Shown here: positions 43,381-55,330 of the stretch, in pieces
How the letters are laid out: every line of letters begins with the position of its first letter
How positions within the stretch are numbered: position 1 is the first letter of the stretch
Origin: Saussurea involucrata
Taxonomy: Eukaryota; Streptophyta; Magnoliopsida; Asterales; Asteraceae
DNA length: 64,000 bases
Assembly: GCA_033807775.1 (NCBI GenBank)
Contig: CM066326.1
Span: forward strand, 86,094,873-86,158,872
Direction: 5' to 3'
Translations under genes and position numbers: made by a program
Notes under the pieces: generated by a model
Told to the model about the DNA's origin: nothing
Databases searched by the model: none
The model's input: the letters and a program-made list of their open reading frames with translations, nothing else

Positions 43381-43411
43381 CGCAGATCAAGTTTATGGGA
43401 TTAAACTTTCT

Positions 43412-43423
43412 GCTCTGATACCA
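43412..43423 (-). promoter_or_regulatory. Primer binding site of the copia element
   Basis: On the minus strand TGGTATCAGAGC, 2 nt inside the 5' LTR. It sets the element orientation as minus. Confidence 0.9.
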
Positions 43424-43425
43424 CT

Positions 43426-44574
43426 TGTTAGTCCCAGATGGCTTAACAAGTATTGTAGAAGGGGGGGTTGAATACAATACACAAAAATTTCACAATTTTA
43501 ATTCTTATATTTGAAAAACTTTCAAAAGAATTACACACAGAAAACTTAAGATTGTTGCGGAAAAGAACAGATAAACTATTCTAACAATCTTACACAAAGT
43601 ATACAACAAAACAACTAAGAACACTAAGAGCAAAGCTATTGAGTTTTAAGGCTTAAAAGAAGGTTTCTTGCACTGAGAGAATTTCTTGAAAGCGTAAGTA
43701 TTTGCAAGAAGAGCACTTCTCCTTTTATAGTGCCAAGGAGTGCCCAAGCATTAAATGCTTGGGACACTTGTCATCTTCACATATGCTGATAATGTTGACT
43801 TCAGGAGAACTGTGAAGTCCTTGTCACTTTTCACTAGGTGCAGACAGAGTAGCTTGAGCAGATAATAGGGACCTTAGCTGAAGGTGGATAAAAAGACAAA
43901 CTGTCACTTTTCTCTGCTGGAGGATATTGTCCCATAATAAATGATCTTCTGTCTTGAGCCTTTAGCACCGAAGTGGTTTCCACCGAGATTGAGAAATCTT
44001 CGGTGGAAAGAAGACTAGTCCACCGAAATTGCAAGCATGTTTCGGTGGTAACTAGTCCACCGAAATTGCGAGCATGTTTCGGTGGTGAAAGGACCACCGA
44101 AATTACAAGTATACTTCGGTGGTGAAGCGACCACCGAAGTTACATGTATATTTCGGTGGTGAGAGGACCACCGAAGTTACATATATATTTCGGTGGTGAG
44201 AGGGCCACCGAAGTTACATGTATATTTCGGTGGTGAGAGGAGCACCGAAAGGGTCATCGGTGGGAGAAGGGGACCACCGAATTTGTCCATGTACTTCGGT
44301 GGAAGAGGCCACCGAAATTGTCTTATAAATTCGGTGGAGAGAAGGCCACCGAAATGTCAAGGAATTTCGGTGGTGATGACTTGTTTGAATGTTGCCGAGA
44401 TTCTTCTATTTTCCACAAGTAGAGAGTCTTCAAGCTTGGTTTCGGTTGATCTTCGACTTCACCGAATATTTGATATCTTGTACAAGTCATTCAAAGAACT
44501 GAACTAAAATATTCTAAGTAGGAGTTTTAGGGAAAACATCGGTGAGTCAATTTCAAATCCTTGGTGACCCAACA
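43426..44574 (-). repeat. 5' LTR of the copia element (window right)
   Basis: 1149 bp. It is the promoter-bearing LTR in the element orientation and carries the same 37-bp hairpin array as the other LTR. Confidence 0.95.
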
Positions 44575-44579
44575 GTGTG

Positions 44580-47500
44580 TTACATGAGTTTTCTTGATTT
44601 CAAACCAAATACATAAATAACAGTTTTATTCAAGGATGAATTAGTTTGTGCAAGTATGTATTTAAAGAAAAAGGGCAATTTCAATTACGCTGCCTAACGA
44701 AATTTTGGAGCTTAGCAACTTGCAAAATATTTCATACTTTACATCAAAAGTTGTATGATAGCAAATAGGTCAAGAAAGTGTTGATCAGTAAACTTTTATA
44801 ACCAACAAAGATATTGATTTGATGATATCATATAAATGAGTGTGAGAAACGACTAGTTTACTTTGTGTCAGTAAATTTTAAAAGTTTGTCGTATGAAAAG
44901 ATCTTCATTTAAGATATTACTGTTGTAACAACATCTTTTGGTTGAGAAAGATTGAATTTTTACGGAAATTTATATACAAACGATTTTTTTTGAGATCGTT
45001 GTGTAGTACATTGGAGTTATGAAAATGATTGGGGTCGTGTGTGCCCACGTTGTTCCAAATGTTGTTTATTTAAATGAGAAAAGTGTGAATTGAGTTATTT
45101 ATTATATTGTCATGCATGAAGGCTATGAACTCGCTAGGTCGTAGGGTATTACGCTATAAGCTAAGAAAGAACTCCAATAGTGGAAAGGTGTTGGATAAAC
45201 CTTGAGAGAAAGTTTGTGGTTTTGGTAATGGTATTCAAATGAGAGATGAACAGTGGGAGAGTCGAAAGTGGACTTTAGTGACAGTAATATGAGGGTCTGT
45301 ACCTTTGTTCGGTGACTAGTAATACAGTTGCCGGGGGTCGGTCGTGTCTGGAGGAAGGATTAGGTTCAGGGTTAAGGAAGTATTGTCATGTCAAGTTTTT
45401 TTTCTTTGAAAGACGATAGTTGTGTAAGGTGTATGAGACCTTTTGTCAGTCACTGGGTACGGTCTGGACGCGTCCCGCGTATGCCTATGCAGGTAGGAAC
45501 GAAACCGTGAGCGGTACCGGCATGCTGTTATGCATAGGGTATGCGCAAAGGGGATATTATTGTGTATGACAATTGGGGGATTTTGGATGATTGTCGAATA
45601 AATTATTAATGAAAGAAGTTTTGATTAATTGTTGCACAAGTGAAAGACATGTAGTCAAAACACGCTTTTAATGTGTATTGTGAGTGTGCAATATTTATGA
45701 TGTATTACGTTTTAAAATATGAACATGTGGGTTGGGGGATTTTGGCAAATCCGACCATGTAAAGTTTTGAGTGTAAACCTTTGTTTTGGGGCCGGTGGCC
45801 AATAAAGGGATTAAAAAGGTAAAGAGTTTGGGTAACAATGTATTTTGGTTTACGTAATCGTGTGAGTGGCACATGTTTAACCAAACGAATATTTTGGCCT
45901 TAAAGGCTTGATTTATATTCAAATAAGTCTTTTGAATGTTTGTCAGTTTTAATGACTCGAGATGAAGTCTTGGTTGTGTTATATGCTTAAACTGCACTCT
46001 ATTTGAACTAGTGTCGGTCTTAAGTGTAAAGATTGTTTGATAAATTTCGCATTCTTAATACCCTTGGAACTAATGAACCTTGGCGAAATATATACATCGT
46101 GAAGTATATAAGAGTTGCATATAAGTATATATATACCTATATAATTGACTTCGTTGGGAAAGTAGCAATGAAGGAGTCGTGAATTTATCATGCCTCGGAA
46201 CGTATGTTGCATAATGATCCTTAGATCCTTTGAGTAGATGGCTCGGTTTTGAACTCAGCTGAGTCTTAAGAGCATTAACCCGATTTATTAAGCTCGTTGT
46301 AGGCTTAGGTTGGGATTACATGGATTGTATTAAAATAGAAGTTTGCGTGTGGATGTTTTGGGTATTCTTTTGGAATTATTTATTGTTAAGTCTTAAATCA
46401 GAAGAATAAAAGCTGAAGGACCACTTTGTAAGAGTGTTAAGATTATGAAAGACTGTTGTTTTATAGAAGTGTTTTACTTGAGATGTGGATGGTTTACAAA
46501 GGAGAAAGTATTAGGCACAAATGAAGTGAGGTATGGAAAATGTTGATCTGTGAAGGATTGTACCATGTCTTGGTATTGGTTTGGAATCACAAGGAGCTGG
46601 TATGAACGAATAAGTTCAAGTTATTTAGCAAATCAAGAGTGGTAGTTCTATTAAAGTTGGGGATGAGATATTTAGTGAAATAAACTCGGTTATTTGAGCA
46701 AGAAAACATGAATATAAAATGTTTTATGTATGAGTCTGTGAGAGGCCTGGTCTGTGGTTAATGTTATGGGTGGAGATTGTATGAACAAGTAGTGGCAGGA
46801 ATTGCCAAGATAGTATGTCAACTAGTATGTAATATGAAGTCAGAAAGAGGAAGCATCTGATGGAAGTCTTTCGGAGATTTCAAATGAAGAGTATTATTTT
46901 TTGTCAATAAAGTTATTGGAACATGTGATATGTAGAAGGCGTAGTAATATGGTTAATATCGGAATAGAGCGTCGGAGCGTTAGTGGGTGTTTATCCAAAC
47001 TGATTTTTGGTTGTGTGAGTCGTTAAGTAAGTTTATGTTTTTGAAACCTTGAAAATTTAATGTGAATGATGGGTGTGTTAGTCAAAATGTGGTGTAGTGG
47101 ATGCGAAAATCTTTAAGGAGTGGGAGTTGCTTATTAAATATGATAGAATTTTTTTAGAGAATATTAGTTGATTACCAAAGAATATGTAGTAACTTCGATC
47201 AGTGTTGTAGTTTCAAGGTGACTTGGTTAAATGTCCTAAGTTAAAATTTTGGTGCAACTGTGTAGTAATAAGGATGTGTTATCGGTATGTGGAAAAGTTG
47301 GAAGAAAGAGACAAGTAATGTTTGGAGAATAGTACTCCATATTAATGTGGGAAAACAACGATAGAAAGATCATACCTAAGAATGTAGTCATACTACAAGT
47401 TCAATGAAATTATCACCCTTGATATACTACACTTTTGTGCTTGGTTGTAATGTGGTCGTTTGGTGCGATAGTGGTGTAAGGAAGTGGTAGCAATTTGTAC

Positions 47501-47971
47501 CGAAGGAGCGTGTAAGTCATGGATGTAATGATGGACTGCCGTAGTATTTGAAGTATTTAATAGTGGCGAATATGCTTATTGTAAAAGAGCGTGTGGAATT
47601 TCAGACAGTATAAGTTATTGTTAGTTTGAAACCTGGAGATTGGGTTACGGTTGATGACGGTACTGTAGATCAAGCAATAGTCGGATAAAGAATTAATGAT
47701 AAACAGTTGCTTTAAGGAGTTTTGCAAATCCAAGTTGGAGAGCGGGTATAATGAAAGAGGGGTATCAGAAAATATGAGAAGGAACTGGAAACGATTTAGA
47801 GAAATCTTTTGAGAATTCACAATCTGAGGATGTGGTTATAGGACTATGGTATAATATTGCTGAGGTGCTATTGTGACTTTAGAGTCGGAGGAGGATATGA
47901 AGGTTAGATACCCTCATTTGTTTGCCTAGCTTTGATTTCGAGGACGAAATCATTTTCAAGTTGGGGAGTAT
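44580..47971 (+). other. Internal region of the non-coding LTR element, right part
   Basis: 3.4 kb without a credible ORF (longest about 100 codons, minus strand). No RT, integrase or protease motif was found in any frame I checked. It ends with CGAGGACGAAAT and a purine tract TTGGGGAGTAT immediately before the 3' LTR. Confidence 0.6.
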
Positions 47972-50900
47972 TGTAACATCCCAAATTTTATATGGGATTA
48001 TGTTTGAGTTATTAAATAATGGGAGAAGATTATTTAATAGGATGTGTTTAATTATTTGGTAATTTAATTGTAGAGTTTAACTCCAAATAAGAGATATTAT
48101 GTATTTTTGGTGGAAAAACAAGTTAAGGGGGTTGTTCTTGCCAAGTATGGAAAGTTGAGGGTTGTCTATGTAAATTTTGGACACCTCATAAATCCATTAC
48201 TGAAAATGGATAGGTGTCATCTTGTAGTGATATTCAAAACAACAAAATACAAGTGTGTGTGTGTGGTGTGTTTTCGGTTTGGAGCAAAAGAAGAGAAATA
48301 GAGAGAGAGTTCGTGAAAGAGAAAGAAGCAAAGAAAGAGAAATCTGATTTTTAGAGAAATCTTGGTAAGAAAGTGAGTTTTGTTACTGATTTCTTGAATG
48401 AAAATAATCTGATAATATAGTGGTTGTTTAGCTGTTCGATTAAGCTCCTGGGAAATGAAGAACGCAGTGTTCAGATTTCACTAAGGTGAGATTATTCATT
48501 CTTCTTAAAATTAAGCAATTAAAATGATGATAGATATGTTATTCTTGTATGAAATACTTTGGTAGAGCTTAATTGAGGTAAAGGTAAGCTTAATCTGTTA
48601 AGACTTGAATTTGGCTTAAATAAGGAAGATGATGAACAGTAACTGAGAAAGTATACTTTGCGCAAGCCTTGGTTGCGCAAAGTGAGAAACTCGCAAGCGT
48701 TGCTTGCGAAATTTGTTAAAACTCGCAACAGTTGGTTGCGCATTTTGAGCATCTCGCTAGGCTCTTTGGAGTGAAGTGAGAATCTCGCTACTGTGGCTTG
48801 CGAGAAGTGTGAAACTCGCTAATGTGGCTTGCGAAAAGTTGAGCATTGCGCTACAGTTGGTTGCGCAATACTCATATGATGCGATTTTCTGTTTTATGCA
48901 AACTGATACATGCTATAAACTTAAATCTGATATTAAAGCGATGTTATAATGAATTGAGAAGAATTAATTATGAGTCCGATCATGTAGTTTACAATTGAGA
49001 TGTTAATCCCCGATGCTAAGTGGCAAAAATGGGGATAATTGCTGTAATTAATATTCTATATATAGACATATAGAATATATGGTATATCGTACAATTTTAG
49101 TATACGATAGAAAGAGAGATGATACACCGTTATTGTGTTGCGTTAGCTAGAAATAGATATCCGGTCATCAGAGGGCCACTTAGTACGGTCTAATGGGAAC
49201 CGTTTATCAGCCATTGACCGAAGGGATGTAATTTCTAGTGGTTGAGTGTATCTTGGATTATCAGAGGGCCCTTGTTGTTAAGCGCGATATAAATTAAATC
49301 CCATTTGGGGGCCAGTGTTCAAGATGGTGAGAAAAGTGAAATGTGGAATAGGCAGACATCGAGTTTGTAATTCCCATTTCAGACGGAGGATTTGAGATCT
49401 TCAATTTTAGGGAAGTTCAGAGATAGGCATAAAGTAATTTGTAATCTCTACTTCCGGACTAAGAAATAAGCAGGTATAGAAACTGTAATTTCTTTGGATG
49501 GGGAGTTACTGTAACGTCCCAAAAATTACAAGCAAATTTAAATTTTTGGATAAACATTTCATTTATAACAACTCATTAAATGATCCCAACGTTTCGTTTG
49601 CAAACTCATAATTAATATCTTCATAATAAAAACCAGCGGAATAAACGTTTAATTATAAAAAAAACATAAAGCAACCAGTTCTCCTCGCGCGCCAGTGTGT
49701 ACTCGTCACGCCTTGGAGCCGCCCGTACCTGAAACCACAATCTATTGGGAAAGGTAAGCACGAAGCTTAGTGAATTCTACACCATAAGTAACACAGTTAT
49801 TTCCACACCACCATAAACAGATAATTGCACATAAACAGCATTCAAGTCTACGAACAAATCATAAACCTGCATACTCACACCAACCCACCTAATAGGCATA
49901 CGTCGATCCCACCGACCACACGACCATCGTGTAAACGCAACCCGGCACCCCCGGGTTCATACGCCACCCGCGTATACAACCTTCGGTCCCACCGAATTAC
50001 TACGCCACCCGCGTATGTGACCCTCGGCCCCGCCGAACTCCTACGCCACCCGCGTAGTCACAACAATAAAGGTCCGACTAGACACCCCACTATTTAACCC
50101 CGCATCAAAAGCAAATAGAACTACCACATACATACACAGCGTAATGTAAAAATAACCGTCATTAGTTATAGTGAGAGAACTCACCTCGAATGCGCGCCTA
50201 GCTCAATAATACAAATTCAATCTTCCCAATTACGGCCACTTCCCAGCACCTAAACGCACGTTAAAACATATCAATACGAGACCCGGACCCTAAGACACGA
50301 CGCACGCTTAAACCGTCACTAAAACTATTTCCCGCTCTCGCCAAACAGGTCTGTTCGGGACCGGTTTCGACCCCTTTAAACCCAGAAAATTCCCAATATT
50401 ATTTCATGATTAGAAAGTACTCTGAGTTAGGGTTCCAAGGACATATTATACGCCTCCTAACGATTTTTCTACAATTTATTACGAATTAAATACGAACGAT
50501 TACCAAAACTGCCAGTTTTCGGTCCAGCCTGCACAAACAGCCCAATACAGCCTAGCTACGGGCTTAATCGGACTTTCGGCAAAACACGAAAAACCTTCCC
50601 AACTCGATTAGGGAACTTTGGGCACCAATTTCATCTCAAAACGAGTTAAGAGGAAAAAGTTATGACCAAAACAAAACAGCATCAGAAAACGACGATTTTA
50701 CATGAAATGACAAACTGCTGTAAAACGACCACTTTTTCACCTAGCTAGAAGCCGAACCGGATTTCCGCCAAAACACGGAAAATGTGCCCGACCCAGAACG
50801 TGAACCGTTGGCACCAATTTCGGCTCAATCCGAGTTACGACAAGAAAGTTATGCGCGAAATAAAAACTGGACAGAACCATAATATTCACATAAAATGACG

Positions 50901-52308
50901 ATTTTGTAAACGGTTACGCGGTTACGGTTACGGGTTAGAGTTTTGAGATTAAACCAACGATCGGGATACGAGTTCTAAACAACACCCGGCACCCCCTACT
51001 GCCACCTCCGGCAGCGGTGGTCGCCGGCGACGGCGGCCGTTTTCCGGCAGTGAATACACACACACGCACACCATCCTCACCACCCTCTCGCACCACCTTC
51101 CTCCTCTCTCTCTCGATCGCCATAAACGCACACACACCTACACTCGCCCCCACACACACACAGCCACTGCCGTCCACCCACGGCCACCGCAGCGGCGGCG
51201 TGCGGCGGTGGTCGTTTCGCCGGAAGAACGAAAAGGAAAAAGGAAAGAAACGAGACGAACGAGAGAGCTACTTACCTTACGACGACGTCTCACAACCGAA
51301 CTTCTCTCTCTCGATTCCTCCGACGATCCAGGTGTGGCGACCTCCGGCGACAGCAGCAGCGGCGGCGAAAGGTGGCTGCCGTTGCGTTCTCTCTTCTTTC
51401 TCGCGGTGGTGACAAACAGACAAAAAGGGGGGGGGGGGGGAGTGCGGCCGTGAACACAAGGGAGAAGAAGGTAGGGTTTTCTTTTTTTTGTTTTCTTTTC
51501 TTTTGTTTGCTACTCACGTCCCAAACACACAAACACACAAAAACCAAAATACAATATGAGTTTTCTGTTTATGAATTGCATGGGCCGAAAGCCTAGTCTT
51601 TTGGCCCTTTAACACCTTTAGTCCCTCAACTACCCTCCTTCTTGCAATCTAACCAAAATTCCGACATTTTAACAATTAGGTCCGATTCGACTAACCCCGT
51701 TAACGGAAACCACATTAAATCAAACTTAAAAGAAAAGAATTAATATTAATAAATTACATACCGGGATACGGGCTTTACAGTTACTTATAATCTGGTATGA
51801 TTTATAGTAACTCTTGTTGATATTATTACGACTAGATGAATTAGTCATAAGGATGGGAATTGGGTGGATTCCTGTTGTTGAAAAGAGCTTTGGTACGGTA
51901 AGATGGTTGATAACAGGTTTGATATATCTGTTAATATTTTAGTTGTTAAATTTTAATTTGATTTGAATATTCTCACTAGGCGAAAGCCTAATGTTTCAAA
52001 TTAAATTTTCTTACCAGGTACAAGCTCTGGGAAGTAGTCTGGGAGAGTGAGATGCAGATGTTGGAAGAAATCAGACTTATATAGATGTCAAATGATCAAG
52101 ATTCTCTTTTGATGATTTTTGGGACAAAGCTTAGATAATCTAGTAATCTGATTATGTTGATATGATTAGATTAATATGATTATTCAAGTTAGATGTTTAT
52201 GTACATAAAACTTCACTTTTGATCCTCTGGTTATAAAAGTCTGATATTTTGGTGATCATAACTTGTTTATTTTGAGGTTTTAATTGGCCCTGTTTTTAGG
52301 GTGTTTCA
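47972..52308 (+). repeat. 3' LTR of the non-coding element, interrupted
   Basis: It is the counterpart of 28960-31050, split by the solo LTR at 49510-51780 and its TSD. Without these it is about 2061 bp. It lacks one 31-bp minisatellite unit found in the 5' LTR and has one extra GT. Confidence 0.9.
49510..51780. mobile_element. Solo LTR nested in the 3' LTR
   Basis: It starts TGTAACGTCCCAAAAA, ends GGGCTTTACA, and is flanked by GTTAC at 49505-49509 and 51781-51785. It is 2271 bp, with no primer site, purine tract or ORF that would mark an internal region. It is therefore a solo LTR left by recombination between the LTRs of a Gypsy-like element. A GC-rich CT/GA section (50990-51460) includes a run of 13 G. 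The several overlapping ORFs there are not genes. Confidence 0.85.
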
Positions 52309-52313
52309 TAAAG

Positions 52314-53700
52314 TTAAGTCATTGCTCATTATTTTTCTGAAGCATTTCTTAGGTGATCAATTTGTAATTCAAGGGGTACGTCTTTCGTAATTCTGTAAAA
52401 TTTGTTTTGTTTAATAAAGGTTTTCCTAGGGGTGACGTCTCCTTTTCCTTTTTCAAAAAAATTGTTCGGTTGACGATATGAGACATGTGAGATAACCGTA
52501 GTGGTAAGATTTTGCATCGTGTATGTTGGTGTCAAATTTATAGAAAAAGTAAGATGAAAGATGTTATTTATACTATTGTCTTGGAATTATTCTCAATTGT
52601 TTAGTATTTTTATTCCAATTGAATATATTTTATTAAAGGTTTTTAATAATTTTACACTTTGCTGCATTGCACCCGACACATAAACTATTAATGCCTAAGT
52701 CGGTCGTTGAAAGCTAAACACAAATGTTTTGAGTTTGAAAACCATATTATTTGTCAATTCCGGTTCAAAATATTTAACCAATCACCTATATTAACCTTCA
52801 ATTTCTATATTTTCTATATTGTTCTTGCTGCTATGTGGAGCAATTTTTCTACTTTTGATTTTAGCATCACCATTTAGAACTTTCCTTAGGGTTTTAGTAA
52901 ATTATCATACTTAAATTATTGGTCATTTTCCTTCCTAATGTTTTCAACACATAACAAGAGAAGGTGAAATCTTTATCGCCAAAAGATATCAAAATGGCAG
53001 GGTCAACAATCTGAGAGACTACACATTTTAAATTGTCGATCTGGTTATAAGATTTCAACTTCTTTCAGATGATTGTAGATTCTTTGTATTCGATATTTGA
53101 CGTTTTATCTGCTTAATTTCCTCATGCTTCTTTTTCCTGCTTTCTCCTATCAGATAGCATGCCAATAAACAAGGTATGGATCCGACAGAGCTCCATGATT
53201 CTTGGATAACAGGTATATTTCTTTTTCTTTTTGGTGAAAGTGTGTAATTGTAGCTTTAGTTTTTCTTATTTCTTTTCGCAATGTGTTCCTCTTTTTATTT
53301 CTAATTTATTATATTTGCAAATTGGGTTCTGTAACTTGAGAACAATGTGTGCAGGTTTTTATTTATTACTTTTTTTGTTCAAACAATAGTTCTATCTTTA
53401 CATCCACCTAAAATTGAGGCTCTAACTGTTGGCGTCGAAATGGAGTATCAAGTGCTCTCTGAAATCACTAGCTGGTGTCAATGATGTTGAGATTGGCATA
53501 GAAGAATGTAAGGTGGCTGTTGAGATTGGATCAACGTGAGAAGCGTGAGAAGTTCTTTCCTTCTTCACCCGCAACAACTTATTGGTCTTGGATAAAGGAG
53601 AGACCATCACGTAAGTAGTAGTAGTAGTAAATAATAGCAATAGCCTTTAATTAAGTAATATATAAATAAACAAATTGATTCAAATATAGGTTCGAAGGCA
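52314..53700 (+). other. Helitron 2 right part, before recognised fragments
   Basis: AT-rich, with possible small exon-like patches (53150-53215; 53425-53530 reading SLAGVNDVEIGIEECKVAVE). I cannot assign these patches to a gene. They may be captured exons. Confidence 0.35.
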
Positions 53701-53756
53701 TGATGGTTCCAAGCTGAGGGCAAGCGCCACTCCTCACATTTTGCACCTGTATTAGC

Positions 53757-54070
53757 ATGGCAAGTGTAGCCATGGTGCTTACCATCACCGTCCCCAATGT
53801 CAGTAAGAATTGGTTTGCCCTCACCCTTCTCAGTCCATTAGCTCAAGTATATTTATCTATCTATCTAATTTATCTACAAAAACAAAAAAAGTGAGCTGAA
53901 ATATAGAGAATTGGAACAGAGGAGCGTATTACTGGAAACGAGCATCAAGAAAAGAGCAGATCAGAGTGAAAATGACGGTGGCAGAAGATGGTACGTTGTC
54001 AGAGATAATTGTTCAAGGCGATGACCAGCAAGTTGAGCAGTTGAGAAAGGAGATAATTGTCAGAAAATGA
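53757..54070 (+). pseudogene. CCB1-like chloroplast protein fragment
   Basis: One segment (53757-53840) reads VPNVSKNWFALTLLSPLA, and a second (53921-54070) reads GAYYWKRASRKEQIRVKM followed by EDGTLSEIIVQGDDQQVEQL. They join in phase if a mutated intron is removed. From memory the pattern fits CCB1, a thylakoid cofactor-assembly protein of cytochrome b6f, but I could not check it. The donor site (TTAGCTCAAG) lacks GT at the expected place, so it is a disabled fragment. Near 54050 it passes into sequence resembling the next gene fragment. Confidence 0.5.
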
Positions 54071-54119
54071 TAGTTAAAGAGGGTTTGCTTTACTTTACTT
54101 CGAATTTAATTTTCTCTTT

Positions 54120-54634
54120 GAAGAATCACTTGTTCAAAAGAAGACAAACGAATTAAAAAGCAAAGATGAGATAATTGCTGGGAAAGAGAATATGATTAAA
54201 GAGAAGTTGGATAGCATTACTTCGTTGCAAAGTGAGATAACTTCTCTTAAGGTATGAGTATAAGTATATGGTGGATCCCACTTTCATTTTTATTATATGC
54301 ACGAATGCATCTTTTCGATATGATATAATATCCGCCAATGTTGTGTTTAATAGGTTTAAGGGTTCTCCGATGCTAAGGAGCAGATCGAAAAGGCTAATGC
54401 ACGATCCCAAGAGTTGGAGAAGCAAGTTTGAATGCAATGAAATCTTTTATTTTCTTTTACCAAAGTATGTTAAAATCTGCATTCTGCGGTAGTCTGTTTA
54501 TGGGTATTTATTTCTTATTGTAGGCGGAGAAATTCCAGTTGGAAGTGGGCCTCAAGACGAGGTTAAGGGAGTCCTTGGAAACTCGATCAAAAGAATTGGA
54601 CAAGCAAATGCTCGATGTGAACCCAAAGCTTTAG
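54120..54634 (+). pseudogene. Coiled-coil protein fragment, At2g24420/At4g31340-like
   Basis: Three exon-like blocks: 54120-54251 (SKDEIIAGKENMIKEKLDSI, then TSLQSEITSLK, ending at a GTATGA donor), about 54354-54425 (AKEQIEKANARSQELEKQ, with a frame disruption before it), and 54524-54634 (EKFQLEVGLKTRLRESLETR, ending in TAG). The pattern resembles the plant proteins annotated as DNA repair ATPase-related. The function of that family is not well known. The fragment lacks the C-terminal membrane-associated half. Captured by Helitron 2. Confidence 0.5.
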
Positions 54635-54639
54635 AATGT

Positions 54640-55330
54640 AAGGTCTTTATGGCATATATATATGTTTTGTTGGCTTATTGGATATGTGACTTCATATGGA
54701 TTTAGTCACAAAGATGCATGCATAATAGTATTACTGATTAGCCACAATTTACATTTCATTAAGCCTAAATAACGGAGTTATGTTTTGTTTATGATGAAGA
54801 TGCAACCTATTTGGATAGATGAGGTAAAGTCAAGTCTTATGCCTTCTTTTGTTCTTTTTTCTATTTGTTTGCTTCAGCTTCAACAAACTATTAGCGGGTT
54901 CACGAATGTAGTTGACAGACTCATAACAAGATAATTTTGTGAAATCAACATGTCCTCCTTGAGGCATTAATAAAACGAAGACCCGATTATGGCAAATCTG
55001 GTTCTCACTTAAGCAAGTAAGGTGACGAAGGTCCTACACATGGACAGACAATTCACAAGGCCAATATAGTTCATTGGATCTTTTACAGGAAGAAAAGAGT
55101 CGGCCATGGTAAAAAAAAAGACCTTGGTTGGTTTATGGTTGTGTTGTTTTGTAATAGTTGAACACATTTTGAATCAAAGCTCTGGACTTTTAAACCAATG
55201 AATCGTATTAACTGAATTTGTTTTATCGTTTGGTCTTAGATATCCTTCTTGGGTTTAAAATTCCTTAGCTTTGATAATGCATTTGGGATATACCAATAAC
55301 CTAGATACCGTCGGGACAAAGACGTGTGGT
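54640..55330 (+). other. Helitron 2 3' region
   Basis: Contains an exon-like patch near 54880-54935 (LQQTISGFTNVVDRLI) of unknown origin, then AT-rich sequence leading to the terminal hairpin. No intact gene. Confidence 0.35.

Larger units (their letters stand above)
31754..44574 (-). mobile_element. Full-length Sirevirus-like Ty1/copia retrotransposon
   Basis: 12821 bp. The LTRs (31754-32901 and 43426-44574) start TGTTAG and end CCAACA, and the target duplication GTGTG lies at 31749-31753 and 44575-44579. The element reads on the minus strand: primer binding site TGGTATCAGAGC at 43423-43412, gag, pol (protease, integrase, RT, RNase H in copia order), a long third ORF, then a purine tract at 32902-32914 next to the 3' LTR. 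Size, extra ORF after pol, coiled-coil-rich gag and CACCG palindromes in the LTR fit the Sirevirus (Maximus/SIRE) lineage. The LTRs differ only by one G in a homopolymer, so the insertion is very recent and coding capacity is intact. Confidence 0.93.
28960..52308 (+). mobile_element. Non-coding LTR retrotransposon (LARD-like), nested host
   Basis: Two LTRs begin TGTAACATCCC and end GGGTGTTTCA. A TAAAG target duplication lies at 28955-28959 and 52309-52313. A primer binding site TGGTATCAGAGC is at 31054-31065, 3 bp after the 5' LTR, and a purine tract (TTGGGGAGTAT) precedes the 3' LTR. Without the copia insertion the interior is about 4.1 kb and has no gag, protease, RT or integrase frame. The phrase CGAGGACGAAAT before the purine tract is typical of Gypsy chromovirus 3' ends, so it is probably a Gypsy-derived large non-autonomous derivative that would need trans-acting proteins. 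Confidence 0.88.

Noticed and set aside
44580..47971. Search for gag-pol in the interior of the large LTR element
   Set aside because: I found no DSG protease, YVDD/YIDD, or DDE-type integrase motif. The longest ORFs are antisense or too short.
51017..51547. Several overlapping ORFs of 60-131 codons on both strands
   Set aside because: They lie in the GC-rich, CT/GA-repeat part of the solo LTR. No exon or domain signs.
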